A stretch of DNA of 53,005 bases. It comes from Priapulus caudatus (lineage: Eukaryota > Priapulida > Priapulimorpha > Priapulimorphida > Priapulidae). Made by a program: the position numbers and the translations under genes. How positions within the stretch are numbered: the stretch's first letter is position 1; each line of letters begins with the position of its first letter. Under the pieces are notes generated by a model, which made no database searches, had not been told where the DNA came from, and saw nothing but the letters and a program-made list of their open reading frames with translations. Positions 18,501 through 31,150 of the stretch are shown here, one piece after another. The stretch is from positions 453,545 through 506,549 of the forward strand of contig NW_014577089.1 in the NCBI RefSeq assembly GCF_000485595.1. The letters run 5' to 3'.

Positions 18501-21500
18501 GTCAGAGTCTGCGACCTGCTGTTTCTGCCGCTCTGGTTTGGACTTTCCTCAGCTATTCTCAACGAGAGCACAGAGGAATGCTCACTTGTACAGCTGACCG
18601 AGTCTTCCCTGGCTGACTCGTAGTCTGACGTCACGTCATTACATTGTTCTGCTTGGTACACGACAACTGGCTTGATCTTCTGCAACATTGATGTTAAATG
18701 TCTTATATTTTGCTACTTCCACTTCTTAAATGTTATTGCTTAATAAATATTCCAATACTGTTCTTTTTCTATACTATTAAAGCTAAAATACTGATGAAAT
18801 ACCATAACTGTATTGCTATCACTCATAAATTCTTTATTCTGCAATAAAACACAAAGTAATTTACATTCTATTTATTTATATTTATTTCTACAATACGTGA
18901 TTTCATACTACCACACATGCTGTATATTTATACTGACTGTAAATATACGATACTTGTATGTGCTATACAGTCACTGCATAAATTGCAAGTACTGTGAAGA
19001 AGTAGAAATAATAACAAAATTATATTATGTGCACACTTAATCAGTGTTGTAGGCCAGCCTCGAGACCGTTTTCCTTGGTCTCGGTCTCGGTCTTGGCCTC
19101 CGAGTGCAATGACTCGGACTCGGACTCAAGGACTCGGGTCGAGGCCGGCTCGAGGCCACTACATACATAGTACACAACTGTACATATTGTAACACGCAGT
19201 TTACAAGAATTTAAAACTAAAACTCCTAGGTTTTCTAGATACACGGCCTAATCTTGTAACGTTTTCAATGGCTCGACGATCTGCAGCGGATATCTGCGCG
19301 AAGCGCTCAAACGCCACCTAGTGGCGCACTGACTCAACATCGCTGCCTTTTACCCAACGCAAGTATTCCGGTCCTTTCAGGAGAGCAGGGACCCCGGCTT
19401 TTCGCTCTCATCGGCAGTTCTGCGCATTGCACGAGGAATCGCACTACCCAGTTAGGTAGAGCCTGGCTAGAAANNNNNNNNNNNNNNNNNNNNNNNNNNN
19501 NNNNNNNNNNNNNNNNNNNNNNNNNNNNNNNNNNNNNNNNNNNNNNNNNNNNNNNNNNNNNNNNNNNNNNNNNNNNNNNNNNNNNNNNNNNNNNNNNNNN
19601 NNNNNNNNNNNNNNNNNNNNNNNNNNNNNNNNNNNNNNNNNNNNNNNNNNNNNNNNNNNNNNNNNNNNNNNNNNNNNNNNNNNNNNNNNNNNNNNNNNNN
19701 NNNNNNNNNNNNNNNNNNNNNNNNNNNNNNNNNNNNNNNNNNNNNNNNNNNNNNNNNNNNNNNNNNNNNNNNNNNNNNNNNNNNNNNNNNNNNNNNNNNN
19801 NNNNNNNNNNNNNNNNNNNNNNNNNNNNNNNNNNNNNNNNNNNNNNNNNNNNNNNNNNNNNNGAAGGAGAGGGAGAGGGGGAGGGCGAGGATGGGAGTAG
19901 GGGCTCTAATAGCAAAAGCAGTTCAGTCCTTTGCTAACAGTCAACAAATCCGTGTTTATCCCTCCTCTTGAGGGTCAAAAAGTTATTAGACACTTACTCT
20001 TCGCATGTCAGCGAAAAGCACATTTCATGGTCCTTTCAATAAAGTGATAAAAATGGTAGGTCAGCGCTGAAACAAAAAAGTTTTGCACTCGGTCCGTTAG
20101 ACCATGTCCTCAGAAAATGTCTGATATCTGACCTTTCCCCCCTGCCCTTTGACCTGTGACCTCCAATTTCGCGCTGATGATGCGTTTCCTCCCCATCGCA
20201 CTATACATCGAATATTAAGAGCGTAGGTCAAGCCGTTGAGATTTGTGCAACAATCCGTATTTCTTCCTATACCTTAAGTTAAGGGAGAAATATTCCACCT
20301 CCATTGACACATCTTGACCTTTGACCCTTGACCCCCAAACTCGACATCCCGAGTTCGTTTCGCGATCCCCCCCGACGTCCCGAATAACAAGACCGTACGT
20401 CGAGCGGTTAAGATTTGTGCCATAACTGTTGACACACGGACGGACGGACACACGGACGGACGGACGCACGCTCATGCGATTCTACAAGCTGCATCTGACT
20501 TCGTCAGCTGAGCTAAAAATGGTTAGACGTCAACTGTCATTAACTTTTTCATCAGCCGATACAGCGCCTGCTCAAATACTCGCTACTGCTGCTGCAGCCA
20601 AAACCTCTCATACCCAGTGAGACATAGATGAAGACTAACACCTGTCAGGTGAGTGAGGGAAAGGAGGACGAGAAAGAGGAGGATGTGCAGGGAGAAGGGG
20701 GCCGTTTACAAGTTCAAATTGCGTCTCTATGAGACCACAGCATTAATCATTCTCACATGCACCATCTTCTGGTGAAAATGTGAACTGACACCTAACACAC
20801 CCTATTATTATAATGGCAACGGCAATCAAGTTACGAAAACAAAAGCAAACGACTGACCAGGCAATAATCGCAGAGAGACTTCACGATCCACACCCGCTCA
20901 ATGTAGTTCAGCTCATGAAACTCCTGCTCTTCCAGTGGATCACACTCGCCTGAGTAGAATTAGTGACACACAGCGATTAGCCAATAGAAAATACACAAAT
21001 ACGGCATTGCTGTTTGAAACTGTCACAAAAATACCAGTAACATAGCCTGCCTAAATAAATAACCTTCGAGCTAGTCATAAGCATAATACAGAAACTATTC
21101 ATGATGACACAGTACACACACTTTCGATTAAATTCCGTTGACCTTGCAATACATTTTTTATTCTTACCTAGGACGTCAAACAGTTTCGTGTCAAATCCAA
21201 ACTTCGTGCACACCTTTTCTATGTCATAACCCTTTTCACACAACATTTTGTACCACTGTGCAACTCTCTTCTTTAGGCGTTTGGACCAGATTCGGTAAGG
21301 CATCGGTGGCTTCCTGTCCAGTCTATCAGGAAAATGAGGAAAAAACCAAACATGTGCGAATGCAGAATGAGAATTCCAATAACCCACTACCACTCTGTCT
21401 AACAAGATTGACAAGTAACTCGATCCAATCATTATTGTGGCAGGATGTCTCAAAGCTAATGCTAGACAACTAATTCCGGCAAAATCGACAACACTTTAAT

Positions 21501-24500
21501 GAATACGTGTGGAAAATACCTACAAACTGGTTTAGCTTTACAGACCAAATATTCAATGAAGCATGATATCTCACTTAGCTGGATAGGTCAATTTTTACAA
21601 TACATTAGTTCTTCTGACGCACTTAACCTTACCAACCTATATACATGACAGTGGTCATCGACTATTATTACAATGCAAATATAAGCATGCGTGATCCAAG
21701 CGCTGCAGCCACACATACTTTGGCCTCTGGGATGGTGAGCAAAGTAGCGTTGTCATAATCATGGCCAGCATACTGCTCTCTCTTGGCATGGCCAGGCAAC
21801 GCTCCAACTCATATGTGTTTAGCAGGGGCATGTTTAGAGCCTCTTGGGTCAGATAGAAGAAATGACAGATCTGTGGAAGCTGAAATTTTAAACAGTCAAT
21901 AAACATTGTTGGATTAATGATAACAAGCATGACTATAATAGTACGCATACTTAATAACACAATAATATGCACTAGAGGTGTAAAGATACAATAGAGTCAC
22001 GATGCAATATGTATCTTGATATGAAGGATACGACACAATACATATTACGATAGAGAGGTTATGATACGTTACGCATTGCGGTACACAGACAGAAAGCGAG
22101 ATATTGTCCAGTCCTTGTGTTTTGGAAAAGGCAGGCGAGTAAAAAATCGCACACCTTGGCTCGCTGAGGTGTGTGATTTGCTTCGGAGTGCCCACAGCAA
22201 ACTAGGGGGGTTCGGGGCATGCTCCCCCGGAAAAAAATTGAAAACTAGACTTCATGAAATGCCATTTCCAGCATTTTGGGATAAAAATTAGCTCTGCATT
22301 TGTACTCTTAATTTTGACATTTTTTAGGTGATTTTTTTTCATCTAACAAAATATCAGTTCTTGAACATGTGGATAACTTGAATCACACATTTAGCATGTT
22401 TAGTCAAAAAGGAACAACACTCAATTTTTCAAAGCAGACTATTAAAACTTTATCTAACAAGTGCCGCAGAGCGACAGCGCTCATCTAACGTCTACTGCGG
22501 TGACTGTGGTGGAGTGGTGGGATTCTAGTAAACCCTGTTAGCCCAAATGTGTTTCACATACACGCCGAAACAGTGGAATGCACAGAGGATGGTACAGGAA
22601 CCTTCTCAAAAGAATGTTCGTTGGGATCGTTATGAAAGTTGCCACGACGATGGCGCGTACGTTTAAGTGTCTTCAGATTAAAGATGGAAGCTCCCATCAT
22701 ACGTAGTAGCAACAACTATTTGCAAGACAGAATAGGTAAGCATCATCCATTACCTACGCAAGCCTACAGGCTGCAAATTGCAATAGAGAGCTGCCACCTG
22801 TAAGCAATTAACGCAGGCAAAAACTGCACCAACACATGCACTGGCAGCAGCCACTGGCAGTGGCATACGTTACATGTAACATACTGACAGTACAGAAAAT
22901 GACATAGTAATTATACGATTTTAAGGAAACATACACCTTCTTTAACCAAATTTAGCCTTTGAAATTTCACTGTGACATTGTAGCCTCATACATCCAGGCA
23001 TGTATGATTCTACTAGCAAACCCGGCGTCAAAATTCTTTCTAACACAGTAACAGTTAACAAATCCATGTTTAACCCTCCTCTTGAGGTCAAAAGGTTTAT
23101 CCGACACTTACTCCTTCGATGTCAGCAGAAGGGACATTTCATGCTCCTTTCAATAAAGCCATAAAAATGCTAGGTCACGCTGAAACAAAAAAGTTTTTCA
23201 ATCGCTCCGTCAGACCATGTCCTCAGAAAATGTCTAAAATCTGCCCTTGCCCATTGACCTTTGACCTGTGACCTCCAATTTCGCACAGTGATGGCTTTTC
23301 CTACCATGATGCTATACACCGACTATCCACGAGCCTAGGTCAAGCCGTTTAGATTTGTGCCGCCATATTCTTGATTTCCTCCCTATACCTTAAGTTAAGG
23401 AGGGAATTAATGTTCCCCCTTCTTTTACACCTCTTGACCTTTGACCTTTGACCCCAGCTTCGACATCCCAACTCGTTTTCGGATCCCCCCCCCCCACGTC
23501 CCGAATATCGTGACCGTACGTCGAGCGGTTAAGATTTGTGCCCAACTGTTGACGGACGCACGGACGGACGCACGGACGGACGCACGGACGGACGCACGGA
23601 CGCACGGACGATCATGCGATTCTACAAGCTGCATCTGACTATGTCAGATGAGCTAAAAATACAACCAATCACATTCGTTGTTCTAGAGCGCTTTGCGACA
23701 GTCGTTATAAACATGTGAACCGACTTCCGGCAATGTCCGTGATGTTTACAACCGTTTGCGTTTATCTTCGAGTTTATAAGTTGAATTAATGAAAAATAAA
23801 ACACGAAAAATAAAACAAACAAAAACCAAACAAAAAGTGCGTTTTGATAATGTAGTAACCTTAAACACAAGGTCTGATTGTCAATTATATAATGATTAAT
23901 TTGTCTTACCAGATATGAAATAATAATGGTAACTCTTCAGGTGAAAATTGCATTTGCATGTTTTTTTCATGAAAATTAACATGTCAACTTATTATTCTCG
24001 CTAGTAAGGGTTGTTGCAAATATACCCAGCAGTTAAAAACCCACATTTACTAGGGATAGATGTAGCTGAAATAGATAGATAGGTTTTCACAAGGCATAAA
24101 AGAAGCGGATAGGGGCTTATTACAATATAGCAGCAGCAGCCCACCTCCCAGCAGGTCATCATCTGCATCCTGATTGGCTCCTTCAGTAAGTTGTTGTCCC
24201 AATCAAGGGCCTCCTGCTCTGCAGCCTCTGTTGCCTTCCTCTTCTCCTCCATTGTCTGCAATCTCTGCTGCTTCTTCTTCTCACGCTCCTCTTCCCGCAG
24301 CTGCTGTACCAGGTGCGAGTTATCATTGGGAACAATCACTTTTCTCTTCCTAGTACCAGTGAAGCCACAACCTGCAAATACACGATTCAGTTCATTTCAA
24401 AGTATATATCTGATTAGGCCTAAGAAAAAAAGATGTTTGTTTCAGCTAATGAGCTGGAAAAAAATTGGACACGGTAGGCAGGCAAAACTTTTTTTATCAA

Positions 24501-27500
24501 ATATTTTTTTGGTATTCCAACTATACTTGTTTTATGCTTATAACAGCCCATACAATGACTTCAAAGTCAAATCAATGCAATCACCGATCGATATCACGTT
24601 AGGATTTTTTTTATTAAAAAGTTTTTTTTGGCCGATCACAATAAAAAGTTTTGACACAGGGGTTTAAAATGCACTCGGTCGGGTTAGCGGAAACAAACGT
24701 CTTTTTTTAGGCCTTAGAAAGTTGTGATATCTATCTTGCAAAATATTGTCAACTAGTGATGCTCTGACGGTCGATTATAATCAAAAGTTGATCGTTGCAG
24801 CCACCAACTAGCTAATCGATTTTGAGAACAACTAATTGATCATCAAAGTTAGCTATTGGGAGTAAGAATAACACAGCAAACTTCCCCAGTGCTCGCTCTT
24901 TTACTTCTTTAGTTGTTCAAATTTCACTGGAAAATCGTTAAAATTACGGTTTATCCTGACACTACCATTATAAAAAAATTTGTCAATTTTGCTCAACATG
25001 GCATATAAAAAAATGCTTGATACTTATGTGTGTGTTATTAACTAATTAGCGATAATAGAATATAGTAGTATTTCTACCCTTTTCAAGATAATGGAGTCAA
25101 AAAAATATTATGACAAATACATATAAATAAAATATTGGTGCAATAAGCCTCATAAACATATTTTATTACTCTGAAGCTTTATAGCTTGCAGAAGCTATAT
25201 TAATACCCCTATGAAGCAATACTACAGAAACAGGCTGGCTCTGTTAGTTTAAGGTCAGATATAATAAGGTCATGCATGCATTATGATGATTAACCAATTA
25301 TCCGTGTTTATTGGTGTGTAACTGATAATCGATTTTGAAATTCTAGCCGATTCCTATCATTGCCAACTACATTCTGTGTGATAAATTATACAATCACACA
25401 TTGCCTCTATACTGGCTGCAGTCTCGTATAATTTATAAACAAAGAATCTAGCCTCATATAACAACTCACTTGATAACTTGGGAGAAGTTGACCCATACAC
25501 TGCAGATGTGGCTTCCAAGCTTGTCTTTTCTCTCACATGCCTATGAATGAGAAAAAAGAAAATACTATAGCAGGGGACATAAGTGTGTAGTACCAAAACG
25601 CAAAGCATTATAATAGAATAACCAACACAGTTTAACCTTTTAAAACAAACACATAGTATCATTATGTCATGCTATGTAAATAGCTTTACAAAATGCATAC
25701 CAGCTCAGCAATGCGAGTTTCTGCTCCAACATGGTGTTAAGTCTATTCGCTTTCTTTGAAATAACGTGATCAGGCCCATTATATCGCAGACAATTCTCAA
25801 CCATTCGGCGAAAGTCGGCAACAAAGTCTGTTATAGACTGATAGGTAAAGTCATCAAACTTCTGCTTCACTGAAAACAAACAAAGAAACACCATACTATA
25901 TGCATTTTAACTACAGTAATACCCTGCATAATACGACAACTCAGGTCACATAAATTCGCACATACGTAATTGTAAATCATGGCCTGTTTACTCATGTTAT
26001 GAAACGAAAATGTGCTCTTACCTAATTTTTGAAAAGATTGAGTGTTGTAATTACCACAAATAAAATTTAGATAAATATGCAACCAGCTGCCAACACGTTG
26101 GGTGGGTCATCTTTAATATGTGTAAATATCGTTATCACATTAGTCACGTTTGACCCACACGGTGCTTAAAACGTATGTTCCTGCAATCAGCCTCTCTACA
26201 TCCAGTATATTCCAGGTTTATCTTAAAGCACATAAACTAGCATTGTGTGTGTGCCCTTAATGTTACTCATTTCAAGGCAGTTATTCACAATGGCCTCAGC
26301 TGCTAAGGGCAGCTGTACAAAGAGAAGATCCACAATAAACGGCAAAACAACTTTAGATAATTTTGGCCTCCAGATCAGAGCAGGTTCCTGAAAAACTTGG
26401 TGAATGTGATGATGAACATGGGCCAACTGCCAATAGTGCCCCTACCTCCATCTCCCAGTAATTCTGATTTTGTACCCCCTTTCCCTTCCAGCATTATTAT
26501 GTATGACATTGTGTTACATAATTAGACAAATATATGTACAGTAAAACTCGCATAAGTCGATACTTTTGGGACCAGCATTTTTGTGTCGACTTACGAAAAT
26601 GACGACTTACGGGTAAGTCGTCATTTTGTCAACTTATATATATGTAAGTTGCCAAAATGACGACTTATGCGTATACATCGTCATTTTGGCAATTTACAAA
26701 GCCGGTATTTCGACGACTTGGAGAGTGTCAAGTTAATATTTCGCCAGGCTTCATATCTACATGAATAATTAATATGATCTCTCGGTTGCGTCTCAGCTTT
26801 CTAGTGATATATATATATATATATATATATAGTGCGGCCCCGTTATAGCGCAATCTTACAGTGACGACTTACAGATCGGGAAATTACTGTTGTTTGTATT
26901 ACATGGGACCTGTCTGAGAGCGCCAACTTACACATGACGGCTTGTAAATGACGACTTAGGCGAGGCTATTCCAATGGATTTATTATAAGAGGAAATCAGG
27001 ACTTTGACTTTCATGTCGACTTATGCGAGACGAGTTAGACGATGATGACTTAAATGCAAGTTTTACTGTATTAAACAACTTTACTTGCTTTCATAATTGC
27101 CTGTCTATTACATCATTTAGCTGAAATATTTTCCCAAAGAATGCGTCTCCAATTATATAATAGAAGCCAACATGAAAATATGACTGACCTTACAGATTTT
27201 CATGTTACAAACACTTTTTTTTTTTTACAGATTACTTATGTACGTAAAGCCAGGTGTTTCTGTATCTGACTATCAATGAAGGATAACAATTAATACTCTG
27301 GCATGCAAAGACAAAGCAAAGAACATTAAATGCAGCATAAATATTTTTGTGAAAACCTGATTATACAGCATTGCTACTTCAAAAGTCCATGACTAATAAT
27401 AGAAATAGAACATTTTAACATAGGAGCAAACGTACTTTTTTTCAGCCATATTGGGTCTTTCACTCGTTCGTGGTAGTCCCATAGCTGTAGTTCCTCGACA

Positions 27501-29319
27501 TCCACTTCATCCATAAACAGTCTGCATCGCACAACAAAATCGGTTCCTCAAAATTAGTATGAACATATTTGAACTTCGAAAAAAAAACAGAATTAAAAAG
27601 ATGGCCATTTAAAGGAGAGGTGCCGCCGTTGGTACTCACTCATGATCCTATACTGTAAGATCCTGTAGTTGAGTAAAAGTTACTGTAGGGTGTTACACTC
27701 TGATTAGTGGAAATTTGATCTAATATTATATGCCTACATCAAAGGTTGATATGCTCAGCATTGCTTAGGAAGTGTGTAATCTAAGTCACATCTTTTTAAA
27801 CAAAATTCATTGCATAACCTGGGCTTTTCATAATAAAACTCTATTTGATGATAGAATATCAAAAGAAACATTAACAAAAGTTCCAATATTGTTCTGTTGT
27901 TTTTATAATGTACTTGAAATAAAAGCATTGATGATTTAATTTAACACAATAAACGTTTATACAGATGAAATTTCTCAGTCAATCAGTGAATGTGGTCCAA
28001 ATGTTACATTTAAGACTACAGTTTATTACCAAGTCAAGAAAAATAAAAAATTCAAAAAAGTTGAAATCTTAAAATCTATCGATTTACAAATGCCAATGTA
28101 ATAAAACTGCAAATTTTCTGGATAAAAAACAACGTTTTGTAAAATAAATATGACTGGAAGAGCATTTTAAGACCAAAAATTAGGACACAAAAAGCAGGAA
28201 AAAATTAACAATTTCAAACATTAACAAAATCCAATGGAAACACATTCACATCACTATTAAAAATTTTTATGTATGCACTACTTAAATACCAATTGTCCAA
28301 AAGAATTTCATAAGGCCTGTAGGTGAAATTTGTAGGTATATACTATTATTTATCCACCTACTATCATAATATACCCTAAAATTCTAGGATGTTGTATCCT
28401 TTTAAAGCATGTTAGAGGAAATGTTAGAGGATTTTAAGGATGTCGTAAATTAGTTTCAGCTTTGATGGCATATCGGACCTGACATACGTTAAAAGACTGA
28501 GGAGAACCCTGTATATTATTTAATAAAGAACAAATATATTTCATTAGATGATATCACACCTGTTGACAGATTTGTTAACATCTGACATAAATTCTTTCAA
28601 TATCCGATAGCCTTGTTGAAGCTCTTCACTCAGTTTCAACCTGACCACCTCATCAGCATCATGTTGTTGCTTGGCTTCTACTGATCGAACCAACCTCTGA
28701 AGAAAAACGAACAATATATATTTAATTAGAATAATAATATAAAAGAATTAGTACTACTACTAGTAGTAGTAGTAGTAGTAGTAGCTAACATTGACTAGCT
28801 GATTTGCTAAACACAACTTTTAGGCAACATTGTTTTTAGTGTAGCGCTTTACACTACAAACAATATTACTATTACTATTAGTATTAGCTCTAAAAATTGT
28901 GTTTTAAAGTCAAAATATAATGCTTCCTAAATTGTTACACATTTAGGAACTTACAATTTACGTACTCTAATAGTCTATACCATATTTAACAGCAACGAAT
29001 TGACATTTAATGGTTTTATACATTTGCAAATACAGCACCAAACCAAGGTACAAACAATGCTTACCTTGACTACTGCTGTTACATCAGCCTGGATTCTGTC
29101 TCCTGGGGTTGGTACCGTTCTAGTACACCGCGATGCCCTACTTCCTTGCTTTTTATCGGAGGAAGGGAGCATCAGCTGACTTTTAGGTTTTATACCTACT
29201 CCTAACTCTGCGTCTATTACTGCTGTACTTGTTTCAACTTTAATTACATCCACATCAAAATTACTACTACTACTACTAGGCATATATGTGCCCACGATGC
29301 TATCCTCGTCTTTTTCCAT
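12581..29319 (-). CDS. BRD10: BRD10 (KIAA2026)-like bromodomain protein, incomplete because of an assembly gap
   Basis: Predicted nuclear, chromatin-associated protein. Exons in gene order: 29319-29065, 28696-28560, 27521-27436, 25869-25701, 25540-25470, 24371-24145, 21879-21719, 21322-21168, 20949-20858, then 18679-17648, 17329-17150 and 16657-12581 (stop). Every visible junction is GT-AG and in phase. Residues about 105-216 form the bromodomain: ELQQGYRIL, a ZA loop, and NCLRYNGPDH with the canonical Tyr-Asn. A charged coiled coil follows (REEEREKKKQQ). Then come conserved blocks I recognise from vertebrate KIAA2026: ICHFFYLTQEALN, YELERCLAMP, MPYRIWSKRLKKRVAQWY, and FHELNYIERVWIVKSLCDY. 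Later exons carry SMEDLRELE and ELGPWEGKLAHAARR, also family blocks, then a 1358-residue Ser/Thr/Val/Pro-rich, low-complexity tail. At least 2213 residues are visible. The segment between 20858 and 18679 that should encode a conserved stretch is not seen and probably lies in the N gap. Confidence 0.9.
16658..17149. other. BRD10 intron
   Basis: 492 bp between the exon ending 17150 and the final exon starting 16657 (minus strand). No element recognised. Confidence 0.6.
17330..17647. other. BRD10 intron
   Basis: 318 bp, AT-rich. Nothing recognised. Confidence 0.6.
19042..19160. mobile_element. hAT-like MITE fragment
   Basis: Begins 'cagtgttgtag', a typical hAT-type end, and continues with 'gtctcggtctcggtc' and 'gactcggactcggactc'. 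Only one end is seen. Confidence 0.4.
19474..19862. other. Assembly gap (389 Ns)
   Basis: Run of unknown bases inside a BRD10 intron interval. It is flanked on the right by GGA/GAG-rich low-complexity sequence. A missing BRD10 exon is the probable loss. Reading frames across it are artefacts. Confidence 0.95.
19925..20520. repeat. Dispersed ~600-bp repeat, copy A
   Basis: Shares with 23035-23662 the order: 'cctcctcttgagg', 'gacacttactc', 'caataaag', 'ccatgtcctcagaaaatgtc', 'tgacctgtgacctccaattt', 'aggtcaagccgtt', 'taccttaagttaag', then GGAC repeats and 'gcgattctacaagctgcat'. Ends in a hairpin (ctgacttcgtcagctgagct). No coding frame. Direct orientation relative to the 23 kb copy. Confidence 0.85.
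20638..20857. other. Short intronic stretch, no feature
   Basis: G/A-rich (gaggaggatg) and unremarkable. Confidence 0.4.
21323..21718. other. BRD10 intron
   Basis: 396 bp with no recognisable repeat. Confidence 0.6.
21974..22085. mobile_element. hAT-like fragment
   Basis: 'tagaggtgtaaagatacaat' followed by repeated 'cgat'/'atacga' motifs resembles the well-known non-autonomous hAT end 'taggggtgtaacgatac'. Only one end is seen. Confidence 0.4.
22449..22560 (-). repeat. Dispersed repeat, inverse copy of 769-880
   Basis: 'ccgcagagcgacagcgctc', 'ctgtggtggagtggtgggat' and 'cctgttagcccaaatgtgt' are reverse complements of the 769-880 block. Confidence 0.8.
23035..23662. repeat. Dispersed ~600-bp repeat, copy B
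   Basis: Same order of blocks as 19925-20520, with about eight GGACGCAC/GGAC repeats (23552-23610) and the same hairpin end (ctgactatgtcagatgagct). The arrays of GGAC explain the overlapping frames here. Confidence 0.85.
24372..25469. other. BRD10 intron, AT-rich
   Basis: Contains a possible hAT-like fragment at 24752-25365 (starts 'ctagtgatgctctgacggt', ends '...cattgccaacta'), but the ends match only weakly. Confidence 0.4.
25870..27435. other. BRD10 intron containing a MITE
   Basis: 1.57 kb. The MITE 26537-27070 fills a third of it. Remaining sequence shows a short open stretch at 26223-26426 with no recognisable domain. Confidence 0.6.
26537..27070. mobile_element. MITE with pogo/Tigger-like ends
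   Basis: Starts 'tacagtaaaactcgcataag' and ends 'aatgcaagttttactgta'. The inside is filled with a repeating motif 'tgacgactta(c/t)' in both orientations, and a (TA)n run at about 26810-26830. TA target duplication likely. No transposase. Confidence 0.8.
27522..28559. other. BRD10 intron
   Basis: 1.0 kb AT-rich. No repeat or gene recognised. Confidence 0.5.
28697..29064. other. BRD10 first coding intron
   Basis: 368 bp. Contains (TAG/CTA)n at about 28753-28784 and otherwise nothing recognisable. Confidence 0.5.
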
Positions 29320-29993
29320 CTTGCTACGCTGTTCCTTAATTATACCTGCATAAAAGTATGTAGGCCTAGTGAACGCTAGATATGCAGCCGTTCCGGTTCT
29401 TTGCTCGCTCCTCAGACTCAGCATCAAATAATCGAAACATAAAACCAATCATGACAAACACTTGCTCTGTTTGACTTTTACTTGTTTGCAAGTTGCAAAT
29501 AGCGCAGTCACTTCCACTTCCATATAATAGCGAAACACTTTCTCTTTAGATTTCTTGAAAGTCAAAACCTTTTAAATGTCAGACTCCCTATTATTTGCTG
29601 CTTCTACAACCCGTGATTGAAGGTATTTTACTACCAAAAAGTAACTACGACTTCAGAAATAATAAAAGAAGAAAAACATACACTTTAGCAACCTATAATA
29701 CACGAGATCACGCCAAATCTCGCGAGAATTTCGCTGTCGTACTGCAAGCACTGCAGCTGCAGGGCAAAGCAGGCCGTTCCGGTCGCGCGTTTACAATCAG
29801 ATTTGCTTCACTAGTCTATGCACTTGTGCGACATGCAGTTGTATATTACACTTGACACACTTACCCGCACTGGCCGGTTGTACATAACAACAGGCTATAA
29901 TTAATGTGATATAAAATACTATTATATATTAATTATATTTGTGTGTGTGTAGGGCCTATGCGTGCGTGGGTGCGTGTGCGCGTTGGGGCGCGC
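29320..29993. other. Upstream of BRD10: probable 5' UTR, promoter and intergenic
   Basis: The candidate start codon (29317-29319) has a good context (aagATGg). A plausible acceptor just upstream on the minus strand (tttatgcag/gta, near 29345) suggests a 5' UTR intron. No promoter element was recognised. At 29740-29800 there is a short GC-rich stretch. Confidence 0.4.
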
Positions 29994-30256
29994 ATCAATG
30001 GAATTCCTGTAAATAAATATACGATGTTTGTTGTTTTTAATGTTATATAATGTTTTTTGAAAAAATCTCCAGATTTTAGAAGTCCGGGGGTTGGCATCAC
30101 TGGCGTGACCATTATCCCTGGAACCTGCCAACCCCCGGACTTCTAAAATCTGGAGATTTTTTCATCACTTGAGGGACTTCATAAAAAACACAAAAAACAT
30201 TATATAACATTAAAAACAATAAACATCGTATATTTATTTACAGGAATTTTATTGAT
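29994..30256. mobile_element. Foldback element with ~100-bp arms
   Basis: The arm 29994-30095 pairs with 30127-30256 (atcaatggaattcctg / caggaattttattgat, and ctccagattttagaagtccg / cggacttctaaaatctggag). The right arm carries a small extra piece. Confidence 0.8.
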
Positions 30257-30780
30257 AGGGTATTGGAAGGGTTTAAAAAAACAATGTAGGCCTATGTGTA
30301 GGTCTTAAAACGGGAATTTTCATGCACGGAATGAACATTTAACGAGTTGACGAACGTTTATAATAAAAAAAAGTTTTTTTAGCAATTAGACAATAAGAAG
30401 ATCGCTTACGTATTCTATGAGAAAAAGACTGACAATATTCACTTGGGAAGGTGGTTCTGATATCATCTGGAGATTTTCCGCTCTAATCTGGATATTTATT
30501 TACAGGAATTCCATTGATAGGGAAAAAAATATGATAGGGAAATATTGGAAGGGTTCAAAAAAACAATGTCGGCCTATGTGTAAAACGGGAATTTTCATGC
30601 ACGGAATGAACATTGAACGGGTTGACGAACGTTTAGGCCTATAATAATTTTTGTTTGCCATTGGACAATAAGAGGATCGCTTATACGTATTCTATGAGAA
30701 AAAGACTGACAATATTCACTTGAGAAGGTGGTTCTGATAAATAAGAAGACCAGCGAAAATCTGGAGATTTTCCTCTCTAA
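30227..30780. repeat. Two direct copies of a ~265-bp unit
   Basis: 'acaggaatt..attgatagg', 'acgggaattttcatgcacgg', 'gaacgggttgacgaacgttta' and 'atgagaaaaagactgacaat' recur in order at about 30241-30460 and 30503-30740. It overlaps the right arm of the foldback at 29994-30256. Confidence 0.75.
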
Positions 30781-30882
30781 TCTGAAGACATGGAGATGAA
30801 GCCCAAAATCTGGAAACTCCAGACTAAATCTGGAAGGTTGGCAAATACAGACGGTTCACATGCACGGCCACCATATATAGCC

Positions 30883-31150
30883 AGGGCCGCAGCCTGTGTG
30901 TGTGTGTGGGGGGGGGGGCAAGGGGGCAGCCGCCTCCTAGATTTTGGAGCAAAATTACAAAATAAGCTTAGCTAATAATCGTAAATAGCCCTAACGTGAT
31001 TTTTTGGTCACTTATCCGTGAAAGCTTTGTCTAAGACCCACCCCTACCACACTATGGACGTCGATTAAGAACTGCGCCCGCCCCTCATCATTACACAGTT
31101 GAGTCATGAAATTTTGCCCCCCCCTAGGAATTTGCTCAGCCTACGGCCCT
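30883..31150. mobile_element. ~268-bp MITE, copy 1
   Basis: Begins 'agggccgcagcc' and ends 'cagcctacggccct'. Also carries 'gattttggagcaaaattac' and 'aatttgctcagcctac'. The same element is repeated in inverted orientation at 31577-31835. Confidence 0.8.

Larger units (their letters stand above)
18680..20857. other. BRD10 intron interval with the N gap and a missing exon
   Basis: 2.2 kb between exons. It contains the repeat copy 19925-20520, a hAT-like fragment near 19042 and the N gap. The conserved KIAA2026 block that should fall between FHELNYIERVW and the 18679 exon was not found on either strand outside the gap. Confidence 0.6.
21880..24144. other. BRD10 intron, repeat-filled
   Basis: Holds a hAT-like fragment near 21974, the inverse repeat copy 22449-22560, the second ~600-bp repeat 23035-23662, and otherwise A/T-rich sequence. 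Confidence 0.65.

Noticed and set aside
19334-19915. 193-residue frame through the N run
   Set aside because: Most of it is unknown bases.
24752-25365. hAT-type MITE
   Set aside because: The start looks hAT-like, but the two ends match too weakly for a firm call.
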